A stretch of 32,827 nucleotides of DNA from contig CALEBN010000031.1 of NCBI GenBank assembly GCA_937943045.1, forward strand, positions 1-32,827. The letters run 5' to 3'. This document shows, piece after piece, positions 22,563 to 31,185 of this stretch. Position 1 is the stretch's first letter, and every line of letters starts with the position of its first letter. The notes under the pieces are model-generated. The model saw only the letters and a list, made by a program, of their open reading frames with translations, did no database searches and was not told the origin of the DNA. The position numbers and the translations under genes were made by a program. This DNA is from an uncultured Collinsella sp. Its GTDB lineage: Bacteria; Actinomycetota; Coriobacteriia; Coriobacteriales; Coriobacteriaceae.

Positions 22563-22585
22563 ATAAGCTCTTGTAGCTGGTAATG

Positions 22586-22620
22586 AGCAGGCTGTGGGTT
22601 TTACTCACAGCCTGCTTTTT
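22586..22620 (+). terminator. Strong terminator after rpsB-tsf
   Basis: A 14-bp stem (22586-22599 with 22603-22616, one wobble) with a 3-nt loop, followed by TTTTT. This is the best terminator in the GC-rich part. Confidence 0.92.
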
Positions 22621-22642
22621 CATGGCTCTTATCAGAGCCTTT

Positions 22643-22650
22643 GCTATCAT
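22643..22650 (+). promoter_or_regulatory. pyrH promoter (-10 element)
   Basis: TGC-TATCAT (TATCAT 22645-22650) is an extended -10 identical to that of rpsB. The -35 is poor. It lies between the tsf terminator and the pyrH start, so the long downstream cluster probably begins here. Confidence 0.45.
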
Positions 22651-22679
22651 ATTGAGAGTCTAATTAAAGGAGGATCGCT

Positions 22680-23402
22680 TTGTCCGACATCCGATATAAA
22701 CGCGTGCTTCTGAAGCTTTCCGGCGAAGCACTGATGGGCGACGGCCAATATGGCATCGACCCCAAGATTACCGACCATCTTGCCAAGCAGGTCAAGGAGC
22801 TGCTCGCCGTTGGCCATGAGGTCGGCGTTGTTGTCGGCGGCGGCAACATTTTCCGCGGCATGGCCGGCGCTGCCGGTGGCATGGAGCGCGCCCAGGCCGA
22901 CTACATGGGCATGCTGGCAACCGTTATGAACGCGCTTGCCCTGCAGGATGCCTTTGAGCACAACGATGTTCCCTGCCGCGTGATGAGCGCTATCCAGATG
23001 AACGAGATCTGCGAGCCCTATATTCGCCGTCGCGCCATCAACCACCTTTCCAAGGGTAATGTCGTTATTTTTGCCGCCGGTTCGGGCAATCCGTACTTTA
23101 CGACCGACACCGCCGCGGCTCTTCGTGCCTGCGAGATCGGTGCCGAGATTCTGATTAAGGCCACCAAGGTTGACGGCATCTACGACAAGGATCCTGTCAA
23201 GTGTTCCGACGCCGTCCGTTTTGACAAGATTACCTATCACGAGGTTCTCGTCCGCGGTCTGCAGGTTATGGATTCCACGGCCACGGCGCTGTGCCAGGAT
23301 AACCGTATGCCGATTTTGGTCCTCAACATCGATGGCGAGGACACCGTCAAACGCGCGCTTTCGGGTGAGCCCGTCGGCACGCTCGTCTATCAGGAGGATT
23401 AA
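22680..23402 (+). CDS. pyrH: Uridylate kinase
   Basis: A 240-residue amino-acid-kinase-fold enzyme that phosphorylates UMP to UDP. Signatures are RVLLKLSGEALMG, VGVVVGGGNIFRG, GTGNP-like AAGSGNPYFTTDTAAALRA and KATKVDGIYDKDP. The start is TTG 22680 after AAAGGAGG with 6-nt spacing; no ATG or GTG is better placed. It is first gene of the tight pyrH-frr-uppS-cdsA-dxr-rseP-ispG-proS run. Confidence 0.96.
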   Translation: MSDIRYKRVLLKLSGEALMGDGQYGIDPKITDHLAKQVKELLAVGHEVGVVVGGGNIFRGMAGAAGGMERAQADYMGMLATVMNALALQDAFEHNDVPCRVMSAIQMNEICEPYIRRRAINHLSKGNVVIFAAGSGNPYFTTDTAAALRACEIGAEILIKATKVDGIYDKDPVKCSDAVRFDKITYHEVLVRGLQVMDSTATALCQDNRMPILVLNIDGEDTVKRALSGEPVGTLVYQED

Positions 23403-23404
23403 GC

Positions 23405-23941
23405 ATGGCAGAGAATATCACCGCCCACATGGACAAGTCGCTCGAGTCCCTCAAGCACAACTTCTCCAAGGTTCGCACGGGCCGCGCCAACGCTAACATT
23501 CTGTCCGACATTTCGGTCGATTACTACGGTGTTCCCACGCCGGTTACCCAGGTTGCCGCCGTTAAGACCCCCGAGGCTCACATGCTGCTTATCGAGCCCT
23601 GGGACAAGGCGCTCGTCAACGCAATCGTGAAGGCTATCAGCGCTTCCGATCTGGGCATTACTCCCAACTCTGACGGTACCGTCGTGCGCCTGCCGTTCCC
23701 GGCTCCCACCGAGGAGCGTCGTCGCGAGCTCGTCAAGGAGTGCCGCGAGTATGCCGAGCAGGCCAAGGTCTCCATTCGCAACATCCGTCGCGACTTTAAC
23801 AACAAGCTCGAGCGCGACGAAGAGCTCACCGAGGACGATGTCCGTCGCGAGCAGGCCAAGGTCCAGAAGCATACCGATGAGTATGTTGCCAAGGTCGAGG
23901 AGCTTCTGAAGGAAAAAGAAGCCGAGGTCATGGAGATCTAA
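23405..23941 (+). CDS. frr: Ribosome recycling factor
   Basis: A 178-residue protein that with EF-G splits post-termination ribosomes. Signatures are FSKVRTGRANANIL, YYGVPTPVTQVA and the C-terminal long helix pair beginning RRELVKECREYAEQAKVSIR. The length is slightly under the usual 185. It starts 2 nt after pyrH and ends 1 nt before uppS. Confidence 0.96.
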   Translation: MAENITAHMDKSLESLKHNFSKVRTGRANANILSDISVDYYGVPTPVTQVAAVKTPEAHMLLIEPWDKALVNAIVKAISASDLGITPNSDGTVVRLPFPAPTEERRRELVKECREYAEQAKVSIRNIRRDFNNKLERDEELTEDDVRREQAKVQKHTDEYVAKVEELLKEKEAEVMEI

Positions 23942-23942
23942 G

Positions 23943-24737
23943 GTGCAATACGACGAGAACAAACTGGTCGAGTACTTTGCCGACGCCCCTGCGGGCGTCG
24001 GTTTTTCCGACCTTGACCTCAATAAGATTCCGCATCATATTTCGTGCATCATGGACGGTAACGGTCGCTGGGCCACGGCGCGCGGTCTTGCCCGCACCGA
24101 GGGACACAAGGCCGGTATCGTCTCCCTGCGCGAGATTATTACCGCATGCGTGCGTTTGGGCGTCGACGTCCTTTCGGCCTATGCGTTTTCCACCGAAAAC
24201 TGGAATCGTCCTCAGCATGAGGTCAACGTTTTAATGCATCTGTTTGCTAAGACGTTTATCGATGAGCTGCCGCTGCTTAAGCGCGAAAACGTGCGCGTTG
24301 TCTTTTTGGGCGATATATCCGCACTGCCCAAGAAGACCCGCGATGTCTTTGAGCGAGGTCTTGCCGAGTGTGCCGACCATACCGGCATGACGCTGGCACT
24401 TGCCGTCAACTACGGAGCCCGTGCCGAGATCACCCGTGCCGTCCGTCAGATCGCGCTCGATGCCGCTGCCGGAAAGATCGTTCCGGCCGCTATCGACGAT
24501 GATATGGTTGCTTCGCACCTGTACACCGCTGGGCTACCCGATCCTGAGCTTGTGATTCGAACCTCCGGCGAGCTTCGCCTTTCGAACTATCTGCTGTGGC
24601 AGGTTGCCTATTCCGAGTTTTATGTCACCGATACCTATTGGCCCGACTTTGATCGTTGGGGTCTTGTCAACGCCATTTTGGCCTATCAGGGCCGCGACCG
24701 TAGGTTTGGTGGACTGAGCAAGACCGAGGAGGCTTAA
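23943..24737 (+). CDS. uppS: Undecaprenyl diphosphate synthase (cis-prenyltransferase)
   Basis: A 264-residue enzyme that condenses isopentenyl units onto farnesyl-PP to give the lipid carrier used in wall synthesis. CIMDGNGRWATARG holds the catalytic Asp. STENWNRP, VNYGARAEITRAVR and DLVIRTSGELRLSNYLLWQ-type sequence (here starting PELVIRTSGE) are family motifs. About 30 residues precede the core. The start is GTG 23943. Product flows to MurG-type steps, and substrate comes from the MEP pathway encoded by dxr and ispG downstream. Confidence 0.95.
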   Translation: MQYDENKLVEYFADAPAGVGFSDLDLNKIPHHISCIMDGNGRWATARGLARTEGHKAGIVSLREIITACVRLGVDVLSAYAFSTENWNRPQHEVNVLMHLFAKTFIDELPLLKRENVRVVFLGDISALPKKTRDVFERGLAECADHTGMTLALAVNYGARAEITRAVRQIALDAAAGKIVPAAIDDDMVASHLYTAGLPDPELVIRTSGELRLSNYLLWQVAYSEFYVTDTYWPDFDRWGLVNAILAYQGRDRRFGGLSKTEEA

Positions 24738-24739
24738 TC

Positions 24740-25615
24740 GTGTCCGATCGTCCCAAGGCGTCTGCTCCCAAGGCGCCTGCCGCCAAGAGCGGCGCGGCCG
24801 CGACTTCGTGGCTTGCCGGCTTTATTACCCGCGCCGCCGCAGGTATCGTCTACGCCGTCGTGTTTATTCTCTGCTTGGTTTTGGGTATCGTTCCCACTGC
24901 CATCTTCGTCTCCGTCATGAGCGGCCTGTGCTGCTATGAGTTTTTCCGCATGACGAAGCTCGATGGCAAGGTGGCCAACGAGCGCCTGGGTATCGCTGCC
25001 GCCGTGCTCTTTCCGCTCTCGGCGCTGGGCGACTCGCTGCTGTTGAATGCCCTGCTTTTTGCACTGATGCTTGCGGTGGGTATTTGGTACGTCTGGTCGT
25101 CGCGTACCCGTATATCCGATGTAGCCGTGACGCTCATGGGCCCCATCTACACCGGTTTTATGCTGTCGGCCATCGTGCTGCTGCGCGATGCCGTGCCCGG
25201 TTTTGCCGGCGCCCTGCTTTCGGTGGGTGTTTGCGCGTCTCTCTGGGTCTCCGATTCGTTCGCCTATATCGTGGGTAGCCGTATCGGCAAGCACAAGATG
25301 GTCCCCAAGATTTCTCCCAAAAAGAGCTGGGAGGGCTTTTTCGGCGGCATCTTGGGCTCGGTTCTCATCTGGCTTATTTTGTGGGCGACCCATTTCTATA
25401 AGCTGAGCTTGCCCTATGCGCTGCTGTGCGGCGTGGTCGTGTCCATCCTGGGCGTTATCGGCGACCTCATCGAGTCACGCATCAAGCGTGGCGTGGGCGT
25501 CAAGGATTCCGGCAATCTGATTCCGGGCCATGGCGGCATGCTCGACCGTAGCGACTCGCTTATCTTTGGCTGCATTACCGCGCAGCTGCTTTTGATGATC
25601 GGAGGCGTGCTGTAA
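24740..25615 (+). CDS. cdsA: Phosphatidate cytidylyltransferase
   Basis: A 291-residue, multi-span membrane enzyme making CDP-diacylglycerol from phosphatidate and CTP. The C-terminal signature is present: S-R-I-K-R then KDSGNLIPGHGGMLDRSDS. A polar, Ala/Lys-rich N-terminal tail (about 1-25) precedes the first helix. The start is GTG 24740, 2 nt after uppS. The stop overlaps the dxr ATG by one base (TAATG). Confidence 0.94.
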   Translation: MSDRPKASAPKAPAAKSGAAATSWLAGFITRAAAGIVYAVVFILCLVLGIVPTAIFVSVMSGLCCYEFFRMTKLDGKVANERLGIAAAVLFPLSALGDSLLLNALLFALMLAVGIWYVWSSRTRISDVAVTLMGPIYTGFMLSAIVLLRDAVPGFAGALLSVGVCASLWVSDSFAYIVGSRIGKHKMVPKISPKKSWEGFFGGILGSVLIWLILWATHFYKLSLPYALLCGVVVSILGVIGDLIESRIKRGVGVKDSGNLIPGHGGMLDRSDSLIFGCITAQLLLMIGGVL

Positions 25616-26802
25616 TGGCCTTTCAGACGACGTACAGCCCCGATGGCCGTCTGCGGGTTGCAATTTTGGGCTGTACGGGCTCTATTGGCACCCAGGCGCT
25701 CGATGTTTGCCGTCAGCATGCCGACCGTCTGCAGGTGACGGCGCTTTCCGTTAATTCCAGTACCGCTGAGCTTGTTGCGTTTGCCCGTGAGTTTTCGGTT
25801 CCGGCCGTTGCCGTGGTCGACACCTCCCACGGCGCGGACGCTGTGCTGCAGGAGCTGCCCGAGGGCACCGAGCTCGGTGTTGGTGCGCAGGCGGTTTGTG
25901 AGCTCGCGCGTCGCGATGACGTCGACTGTGTGCTTGTTGCCATTGTGGGCGCTGCCGGGCTCGAAGCGAGCCATGCAGCCCTGACCTCGAACAAGCGTCT
26001 TGCACTTGCTAACAAGGAGTCCCTCGTTGTCGGCGGTGACCTGCTGATGCCGTTGGCGCAGCCCGGTCAGCTTATTCCAGTCGACTCCGAGCACTCCGCC
26101 ATCTACCAGTGCTATCTGGGGGAGAATCCGCGCGAGGCTCACTGCATTTGGCTCACTTGCTCGGGTGGTCCGTTCTTTGGCCGTACGCGCGACGAGCTCA
26201 ATTGCGTGACACGCTCCGATGCGCTGGCACACCCCACGTGGGCCATGGGTGCTAAGATCACCATCGACTCTGCGACCCTCATGAATAAGGGCTTGGAGCG
26301 TATCGAGGCGATGCACCTGTTCGGGTGCGATCTCGACTTTATCAACGTGGTCGTTCAGCGCCAGTCAAAGATCCACTCGATGGTCGAGTATGCGGACGGC
26401 TCTGTGATGGCACATCTTGGTGCGTCCGACATGCGCATTCCCATCCAGTTCGCGTTCTCGTATCCCGAGCGGTGGGATACCCCAGCGCCTCGAATCGATT
26501 TCCGCGAGCTCGGGCAGCTTACGTTTGATGCTGCCGATATGGACACATTCCGCTGCCTGGCGCTGGCCGAGCGTGCCGGCAGAACGGGCGGCACCATGCC
26601 GTGCGTGCTGAATGCCGCCAACGAAGTTGCCGTCGATGCCTTCCTGCACGATGCCTGTACCTTTACCGATATCGACCGTATCGTCGAGTCGTGCATGGAT
26701 GCACACGATACGCAGGCGGTCGCATCCTTTGAGCAGCTTCGCGATATCGATACGTGGGCTCGTGCCAAGGCCGCCGAGGTGCTCGCTGCAACCCGCTCTT
26801 AA
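25615..26802 (+). CDS. dxr: 1-deoxy-D-xylulose 5-phosphate reductoisomerase
   Basis: A 395-residue NADPH-dependent enzyme, the second step of the MEP isoprenoid pathway. GCTGSIGTQALDV binds NADPH. LANKESLVVGG, PVDSEHSAI, LTCSGGPF and GAKITIDSATLMNKGLE are substrate and metal motifs. The start overlaps cdsA by 1 nt. ispG of the same pathway lies two genes on. Confidence 0.96.
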   Translation: MAFQTTYSPDGRLRVAILGCTGSIGTQALDVCRQHADRLQVTALSVNSSTAELVAFAREFSVPAVAVVDTSHGADAVLQELPEGTELGVGAQAVCELARRDDVDCVLVAIVGAAGLEASHAALTSNKRLALANKESLVVGGDLLMPLAQPGQLIPVDSEHSAIYQCYLGENPREAHCIWLTCSGGPFFGRTRDELNCVTRSDALAHPTWAMGAKITIDSATLMNKGLERIEAMHLFGCDLDFINVVVQRQSKIHSMVEYADGSVMAHLGASDMRIPIQFAFSYPERWDTPAPRIDFRELGQLTFDAADMDTFRCLALAERAGRTGGTMPCVLNAANEVAVDAFLHDACTFTDIDRIVESCMDAHDTQAVASFEQLRDIDTWARAKAAEVLAATRS

Positions 26803-26825
26803 TCGTAAGGATTGCTTTTCGTTTT

Positions 26826-28187
26826 ATGGATACTGTTCTGAGCGTTCTCTCCTCAGTCTTTTGGGGCCTTTTGATGCTATCCGTCCTCGTGTTTCTGCAT
26901 GAGGGCGGCCACTTTTTGGCGGCCCGTGCGTGCGGCGTGCGCGTCACCGAGTTTTTCTTAGGCCTACCGTGCCGCTTTGACATTCATCATACGTCGCGTC
27001 GCATCGGTACCAAGTTTGGCGTGACGCCGCTGCTGCTGGGTGGCTATGCCGCTATCTGCGGTATGGACCCGACCGATGTTTCGTGCGCCGACCGTGTGCT
27101 TGCGGCGATCTATCGTCATGGTCGCGTTTCGGTTGCAGACCTTTCCGTCGAGCTGGAACTGCCCGAGGAGGATGTTCTCGAGGCTTGTGCCTTGCTTTTG
27201 GGCTGGGGTTCCATTGCGCCTTGGTACGAGGAAGGGGAGAAGCCTTCACCCAGCTATTATCCGGTTAGGTACCAGACGCTGCCGCGCGATGCTGCAGGAT
27301 ATACCACCTTTGACGGCCGCAAGTTCGATCGAGAGCATGCGACTGCCGAGGGCGATGTGTGGGAGCTGCCGGTCACTGCTTCGGAGTTCTTCGAGCAGGA
27401 GCGTTCGCATACCTATCTGGGCCAGGGTTTTCTCAAGCGTGCCTTTATGCTGCTCGCGGGCATTCTCGTCAATATCCTGACGGGCTTTTTGCTGCTTATG
27501 AGCATCTACTCTATCGCCGGCGTATCGGTGCCGGTCGATAGCAATGTGATCGGTCAGGTTGAAGAAGGCTCTATAGCCGCCAAGGCGGGCATTGAGGCCG
27601 GCGACGCAATTCTTAGTGTCGATGGCGTGTCCTGCTCCAGCTGGATGGATGTGTATGATGCCATCGGCAAGGCTGCCGGTCAGGACGATATCGCCATTGA
27701 GTACCAGCGCGACGGTAAGAAACTTTCGACCTCGGTCGCGCTCAGAGAGGGCGAGCGTTTGGGCGTTTATGCCTCCACGCAAGTGGTCCATTTGGACCCC
27801 ATTACGTCGGCGCGCCTGTCGTTCTCCTATGTTCAGCAGACTGCCGAGGGCGTTATGCGTCTGCTGCAACCGCAGCATACGATGGAGATACTCGATCAGT
27901 CCAGCTCGATTGTTGGCATCAGCGTCATGTCTTCTCAGGCGGCTGCCGCCGGTCCCGCGACATTCTTAACGTTTGCCGCGCTCATCTCGTTCTCGCTGGG
28001 CTTTATGAACCTGCTGCCCATTCCGCCGCTCGACGGGGGAAAGCTGGTTATCGAGATCATTCAAAAGGTCGCCGGTCGCGAGCTGCCACTCAAGGTGCAG
28101 ACAATCGTCAGTTATGTCGGCATCGCGCTCTTTGCGCTGCTGTTTGTCTATATGCTTCGTTCCGACGTCCTTCGATTTATTTTGTAG
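26826..28187 (+). CDS. rseP: RseP-type site-2 protease with a large insertion
   Basis: A 453-residue intramembrane metalloprotease. HEGGH (residues 25-29) is the zinc site in the first helix. NLLPIPPLDGG near the C-terminus supplies the third ligand, and a PDZ domain lies at about 238-315. Between GGYAAICGMDP (about 73-82) and the second helix (about 203) lie some 115 residues, containing a helix-turn-helix-like segment (about 90-130) and a YY/charged stretch. That is much more than the usual short loop. S2P proteases release membrane-tethered regulators. The ATG at 26826 has AAGGA unusually far away (14 nt). Confidence 0.9.
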   Translation: MDTVLSVLSSVFWGLLMLSVLVFLHEGGHFLAARACGVRVTEFFLGLPCRFDIHHTSRRIGTKFGVTPLLLGGYAAICGMDPTDVSCADRVLAAIYRHGRVSVADLSVELELPEEDVLEACALLLGWGSIAPWYEEGEKPSPSYYPVRYQTLPRDAAGYTTFDGRKFDREHATAEGDVWELPVTASEFFEQERSHTYLGQGFLKRAFMLLAGILVNILTGFLLLMSIYSIAGVSVPVDSNVIGQVEEGSIAAKAGIEAGDAILSVDGVSCSSWMDVYDAIGKAAGQDDIAIEYQRDGKKLSTSVALREGERLGVYASTQVVHLDPITSARLSFSYVQQTAEGVMRLLQPQHTMEILDQSSSIVGISVMSSQAAAAGPATFLTFAALISFSLGFMNLLPIPPLDGGKLVIEIIQKVAGRELPLKVQTIVSYVGIALFALLFVYMLRSDVLRFIL

Positions 28188-28200
28188 GGGAGTGTTTGGA

Positions 28201-29283
28201 TTGTCTTTGTCCCATCCTTTGCCGCGCGAGCTGACGCGCCCCGTGTTTGTGGGCGACGTGCAGATAGGCGGCGGCGCTCCGGTGGTGGTTCAGTCCATGA
28301 CCTGCACCGATACCGCCGACGCCCAGGCAACGCTTGCTCAAGTGCGTGCGCTTGCCCAGGCGGGTTGCGATGTTGTGCGCGTGAGCGTGCCCACTGAGGC
28401 TGCGCTCGAGGGCTTTCGCACGATTTGTGCGGAGTCACCGGTACCAATCGTTGCCGATATCCACTTTAACCATAAGCTCGCCATTGGCGCCGTGGAGGCC
28501 GGTGCCTCTAAGCTCCGCATCAATCCCGGCAACATTGGCGATTGGGCCAAGGTCGATGCCGTGATCGATGCCGCGGGCGCCGCTGGGTGCGCGATTCGCA
28601 TTGGCGTGAACGCCGGCTCGCTTGAGCAGGATATCGCCGAGCGCGATGACCTTACGCAGCCCGAAAAGCTTGTGATGTCGAGCGAGCGTTTCGTCAAACA
28701 TTTTGAGGATCGCGGCTTTACCAATATCGTGCTTTCCGCCAAGGCTCATAGCGTGTCCACGACGCTTGACACCTATCGTGCCCTGTCGCGCGAAATCCCC
28801 CATGTTCCGCTTCATTTGGGCGTGACTGAGGCCGGAACCAAGCTCCAGGGCACCATTAAGAGCTCTGTGGGCCTGGGAATTTTGCTTTCCGAGGGCATTG
28901 GCGACACCATGCGCGTCTCGCTCACGGCCGATCCGGTCGAGGAGCCGCCGGTCGCCTGGGGTATCCTGCAGTCGCTGGGTCTTCGCCGCCGTGGCCCCGA
29001 GATCGTATCGTGCCCCACGTGCGCTCGCTGCCAGGTTAACCTCATTCCTATCGCCGAGGAGGTCACCGAGCGGCTTAAGAACTACTCCGCGCCGCTTTCG
29101 ATTGCCGTGATGGGCTGTGCGGTCAATGGCCCCGGCGAGGCCTCTGACGCCGACTTGGGTGTTGCCTGCGGACGAGGTCAGGGCCTGCTCTTTTCGCACG
29201 GCCAGATCATTGGTAAAGTAGCTGAGGACCAAATTGTCGACGCGCTAATGGCCGAGGTCGACAAGCTTATTGAGGAGAAATAA
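28201..29283 (+). CDS. ispG: 4-hydroxy-3-methylbut-2-en-1-yl diphosphate synthase
   Basis: A 360-residue iron-sulfur enzyme of the MEP pathway. The N-terminal TIM barrel has VVVQSMTCTDTAD, VADIHFNHKLA and KLRINPGN. The C-terminal 4Fe-4S ligands are CPTCARC and GCAVNGPGE. I choose TTG 28201 because AGGGGAG ends 8 nt before it; GTG 28192 is also in frame but overlaps that ribosome site. It abuts proS directly. Confidence 0.95.
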   Translation: MSLSHPLPRELTRPVFVGDVQIGGGAPVVVQSMTCTDTADAQATLAQVRALAQAGCDVVRVSVPTEAALEGFRTICAESPVPIVADIHFNHKLAIGAVEAGASKLRINPGNIGDWAKVDAVIDAAGAAGCAIRIGVNAGSLEQDIAERDDLTQPEKLVMSSERFVKHFEDRGFTNIVLSAKAHSVSTTLDTYRALSREIPHVPLHLGVTEAGTKLQGTIKSSVGLGILLSEGIGDTMRVSLTADPVEEPPVAWGILQSLGLRRRGPEIVSCPTCARCQVNLIPIAEEVTERLKNYSAPLSIAVMGCAVNGPGEASDADLGVACGRGQGLLFSHGQIIGKVAEDQIVDALMAEVDKLIEEK

Positions 29284-31005
29284 ATGACTCGAGCAATGTA
29301 TATGTCTAAGCTTTATGCTCCGACGCTCAAAGAGGATCCGGCCGACGCCGAGCTTGCGAGCCATCGCCTGCTGCTTCGTGCCGGCATGATTCGCAAGGAG
29401 GCCGCCGGTCTCTATTCCTATCTGCCGCTTGCTTGGCGCTCGATTCGCAAGATCGAGAACATCGTGCGCGACGAGATGGATGCCGCCGGCGCCCAGGAGC
29501 TCATGATGCCCATTATGGTCGATGCCGAGCTGTGGCGTGAGTCCGGCCGCATCGATGCCTATGGTAAGGAGCTCGTGCGCTTTGACGACCGTCATGGTCG
29601 CGAGTTTGTGCTGGGCCCCACGCACGAGGAGACCGTCACGGCCCTGGTGCGCAACGAGCTGCGCTCCTATAAGCAGCTGCCCGTCAACCTGTACCACATT
29701 CAGGACAAGTTCCGCGATGAGTTCCGTCCCCGCTTTGGCCTGATGCGCGGCCGTGAGTTCATCATGAAGGACGCCTACAGCTTCTCTGCCACGCAGGAGA
29801 GCCTGCAGGAGGAGTACGACAAGATGAAGCAGGCCTACGCCAACATCTGCGAGCGCTGCTACATCAAGGCTCTGCCCGTTGTCGCTGACTCCGGCGAAAT
29901 CGGCGGCGACACCTCCGTCGAGTATATGGCGCTGGCCGAGGCCGGCGAGGCTTCGCTGGTCTACTGCGACGATTGCGGCTTTGCTGCCGACGACGAGGCT
30001 GCAAGCACCAAGGTCGTTGTGACCGAGGGCCCCGGCGACGGTACGCTTACCAAGGTCGAGACTCCGGGCATGGGCACCATCGAGGCCGTTGCCAAGTTCT
30101 TTGGGTTCCCCGAGAACGGCACGCGCAAGTCTCTGGCTCTCATCGACGCCGAGGGTAAGCCCGTTGTGGCCATCGTTCCGGGCGATCACGAGCTCAACGA
30201 CTGCAAGGCCGAGCACGTCTTTGGCAAGGGCTATCGCATGATGACCGACGAGGAGCTCCAGACCTACGGTCTGCATAAGGGCTTTATCGGACCGGTTAAC
30301 CTTCCCGAGGGCATTCGTCTGGTCTGCGACGAGAGTCTGCGCGAGTCCAAGCAATGGGCCTGCGGTGCCAACGAGGTCGATTATCACTTTACCGGTGCCT
30401 GCCCCGAGCGCGATTTTACCGTCGACGAGTGGGCTGATCTGGTCACCGTCGTTGCCGGCGATCCCTGCCCGCACTGTGGCAAGCCGCTTTCCGCTGCCCG
30501 CGGTATCGAGGTCTCCCAGGTCTTCCAACTGGGCACCAAGTATTCCGAGGCCATGGGTGCCACCTTTATGGATGAGGACGGCAAGGAGAAGCCGCTTATC
30601 ATGGGCTGCTACGGCGTTGGTGTGTCCCGCTCGCTCGCTGCCGTCGTGGAGCAGCACAACGACGAGCACGGTATTGTTTGGCCGGTCTCTGTTGCCCCGT
30701 ACGAGGTCGCGGTGATTCCGCTCGATCCCAAGAAGGAGGAGTGCGCTACCGTTTGCGATCAAATCGTCGAGGCTCTGTGCGCCGAGGGTATCGAGGTTGT
30801 CGTCGATGACCGTGACGAGCGTCCCGGCTTTAAGTTTGCCGACAACGACCTTATGGGCTTCCCGTATCAGGTGATTCTTGGTAAGCGCGGCCTTAAGAAC
30901 GGTACCGTTGAGCTCAAGGACCGTGCCACGGGTGAGCGCGAGGATGTGGAGATTGATGAGGTCGTCGCCAAGGTCGCCGAGCTTGTGAAGGCAGCACGCC
31001 GTTAA
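29284..31005 (+). CDS. proS: Prolyl-tRNA synthetase, bacterial type with editing domain
   Basis: A 573-residue class II synthetase. Motif 2 region FRDEFRPRFGLMRGREFIMKD and motif 3 GCYGVGVSR are present, and GPTHEETVT follows motif 1. Residues about 225-405 form the INS domain (DYHFTGACPERDF, KSLALIDAEGKPV) that deacylates Ala-tRNA(Pro). The C-terminal anticodon domain includes VVDDRDERPGFKFADNDLMG. It starts immediately after the ispG stop with GAGGAG inside ispG. It is the last gene of the cluster. Confidence 0.97.
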   Translation: MTRAMYMSKLYAPTLKEDPADAELASHRLLLRAGMIRKEAAGLYSYLPLAWRSIRKIENIVRDEMDAAGAQELMMPIMVDAELWRESGRIDAYGKELVRFDDRHGREFVLGPTHEETVTALVRNELRSYKQLPVNLYHIQDKFRDEFRPRFGLMRGREFIMKDAYSFSATQESLQEEYDKMKQAYANICERCYIKALPVVADSGEIGGDTSVEYMALAEAGEASLVYCDDCGFAADDEAASTKVVVTEGPGDGTLTKVETPGMGTIEAVAKFFGFPENGTRKSLALIDAEGKPVVAIVPGDHELNDCKAEHVFGKGYRMMTDEELQTYGLHKGFIGPVNLPEGIRLVCDESLRESKQWACGANEVDYHFTGACPERDFTVDEWADLVTVVAGDPCPHCGKPLSAARGIEVSQVFQLGTKYSEAMGATFMDEDGKEKPLIMGCYGVGVSRSLAAVVEQHNDEHGIVWPVSVAPYEVAVIPLDPKKEECATVCDQIVEALCAEGIEVVVDDRDERPGFKFADNDLMGFPYQVILGKRGLKNGTVELKDRATGEREDVEIDEVVAKVAELVKAARR

Positions 31006-31034
31006 TCTACGATTTCGCTTGTAGTTCGATATGC

Positions 31035-31085
31035 GGGACGGCCTCGCATTTCTCCAGATTGGGGGGATGCGAGGCTGCCCTTTTA
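31035..31085 (+). terminator. Terminator after proS
   Basis: A long stem, GGGACGGCCTCGCAT (31035-31049) with ATGCGAGGCTGCCC (31067-31080, imperfect at the base), is followed by TTTTAT. It closes the pyrH-proS transcript. Confidence 0.85.
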
Positions 31086-31108
31086 TCTTGCCGTCGTGCT
31101 CAATCGCT

Positions 31109-31144
31109 AAAAGAAAAACCCCACAGCCCATATGAGCTGCGGGG
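31109..31144 (-). terminator. Terminator of the leftward APH-like gene
   Basis: A 9-bp stem, CCCCACAGC (31119-31127) with GCTGCGGGG (31136-31144), one wobble pair. Read leftward it is followed by TTTTTCTTTT. It lies 42 nt beyond the kinase stop codon. Confidence 0.85.
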
Positions 31145-31185
31145 CTTTCCTTTGTGCCTCCGATGCGAAATGAATCGCTCAGATA

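Noticed and set aside
29245..31131. 628-residue open frame antisense to proS
   Set aside because: It is the same codon-bias shadow. Prolyl-tRNA synthetase motifs are in the sense frame, and the antisense frame crosses two gene boundaries and a terminator.
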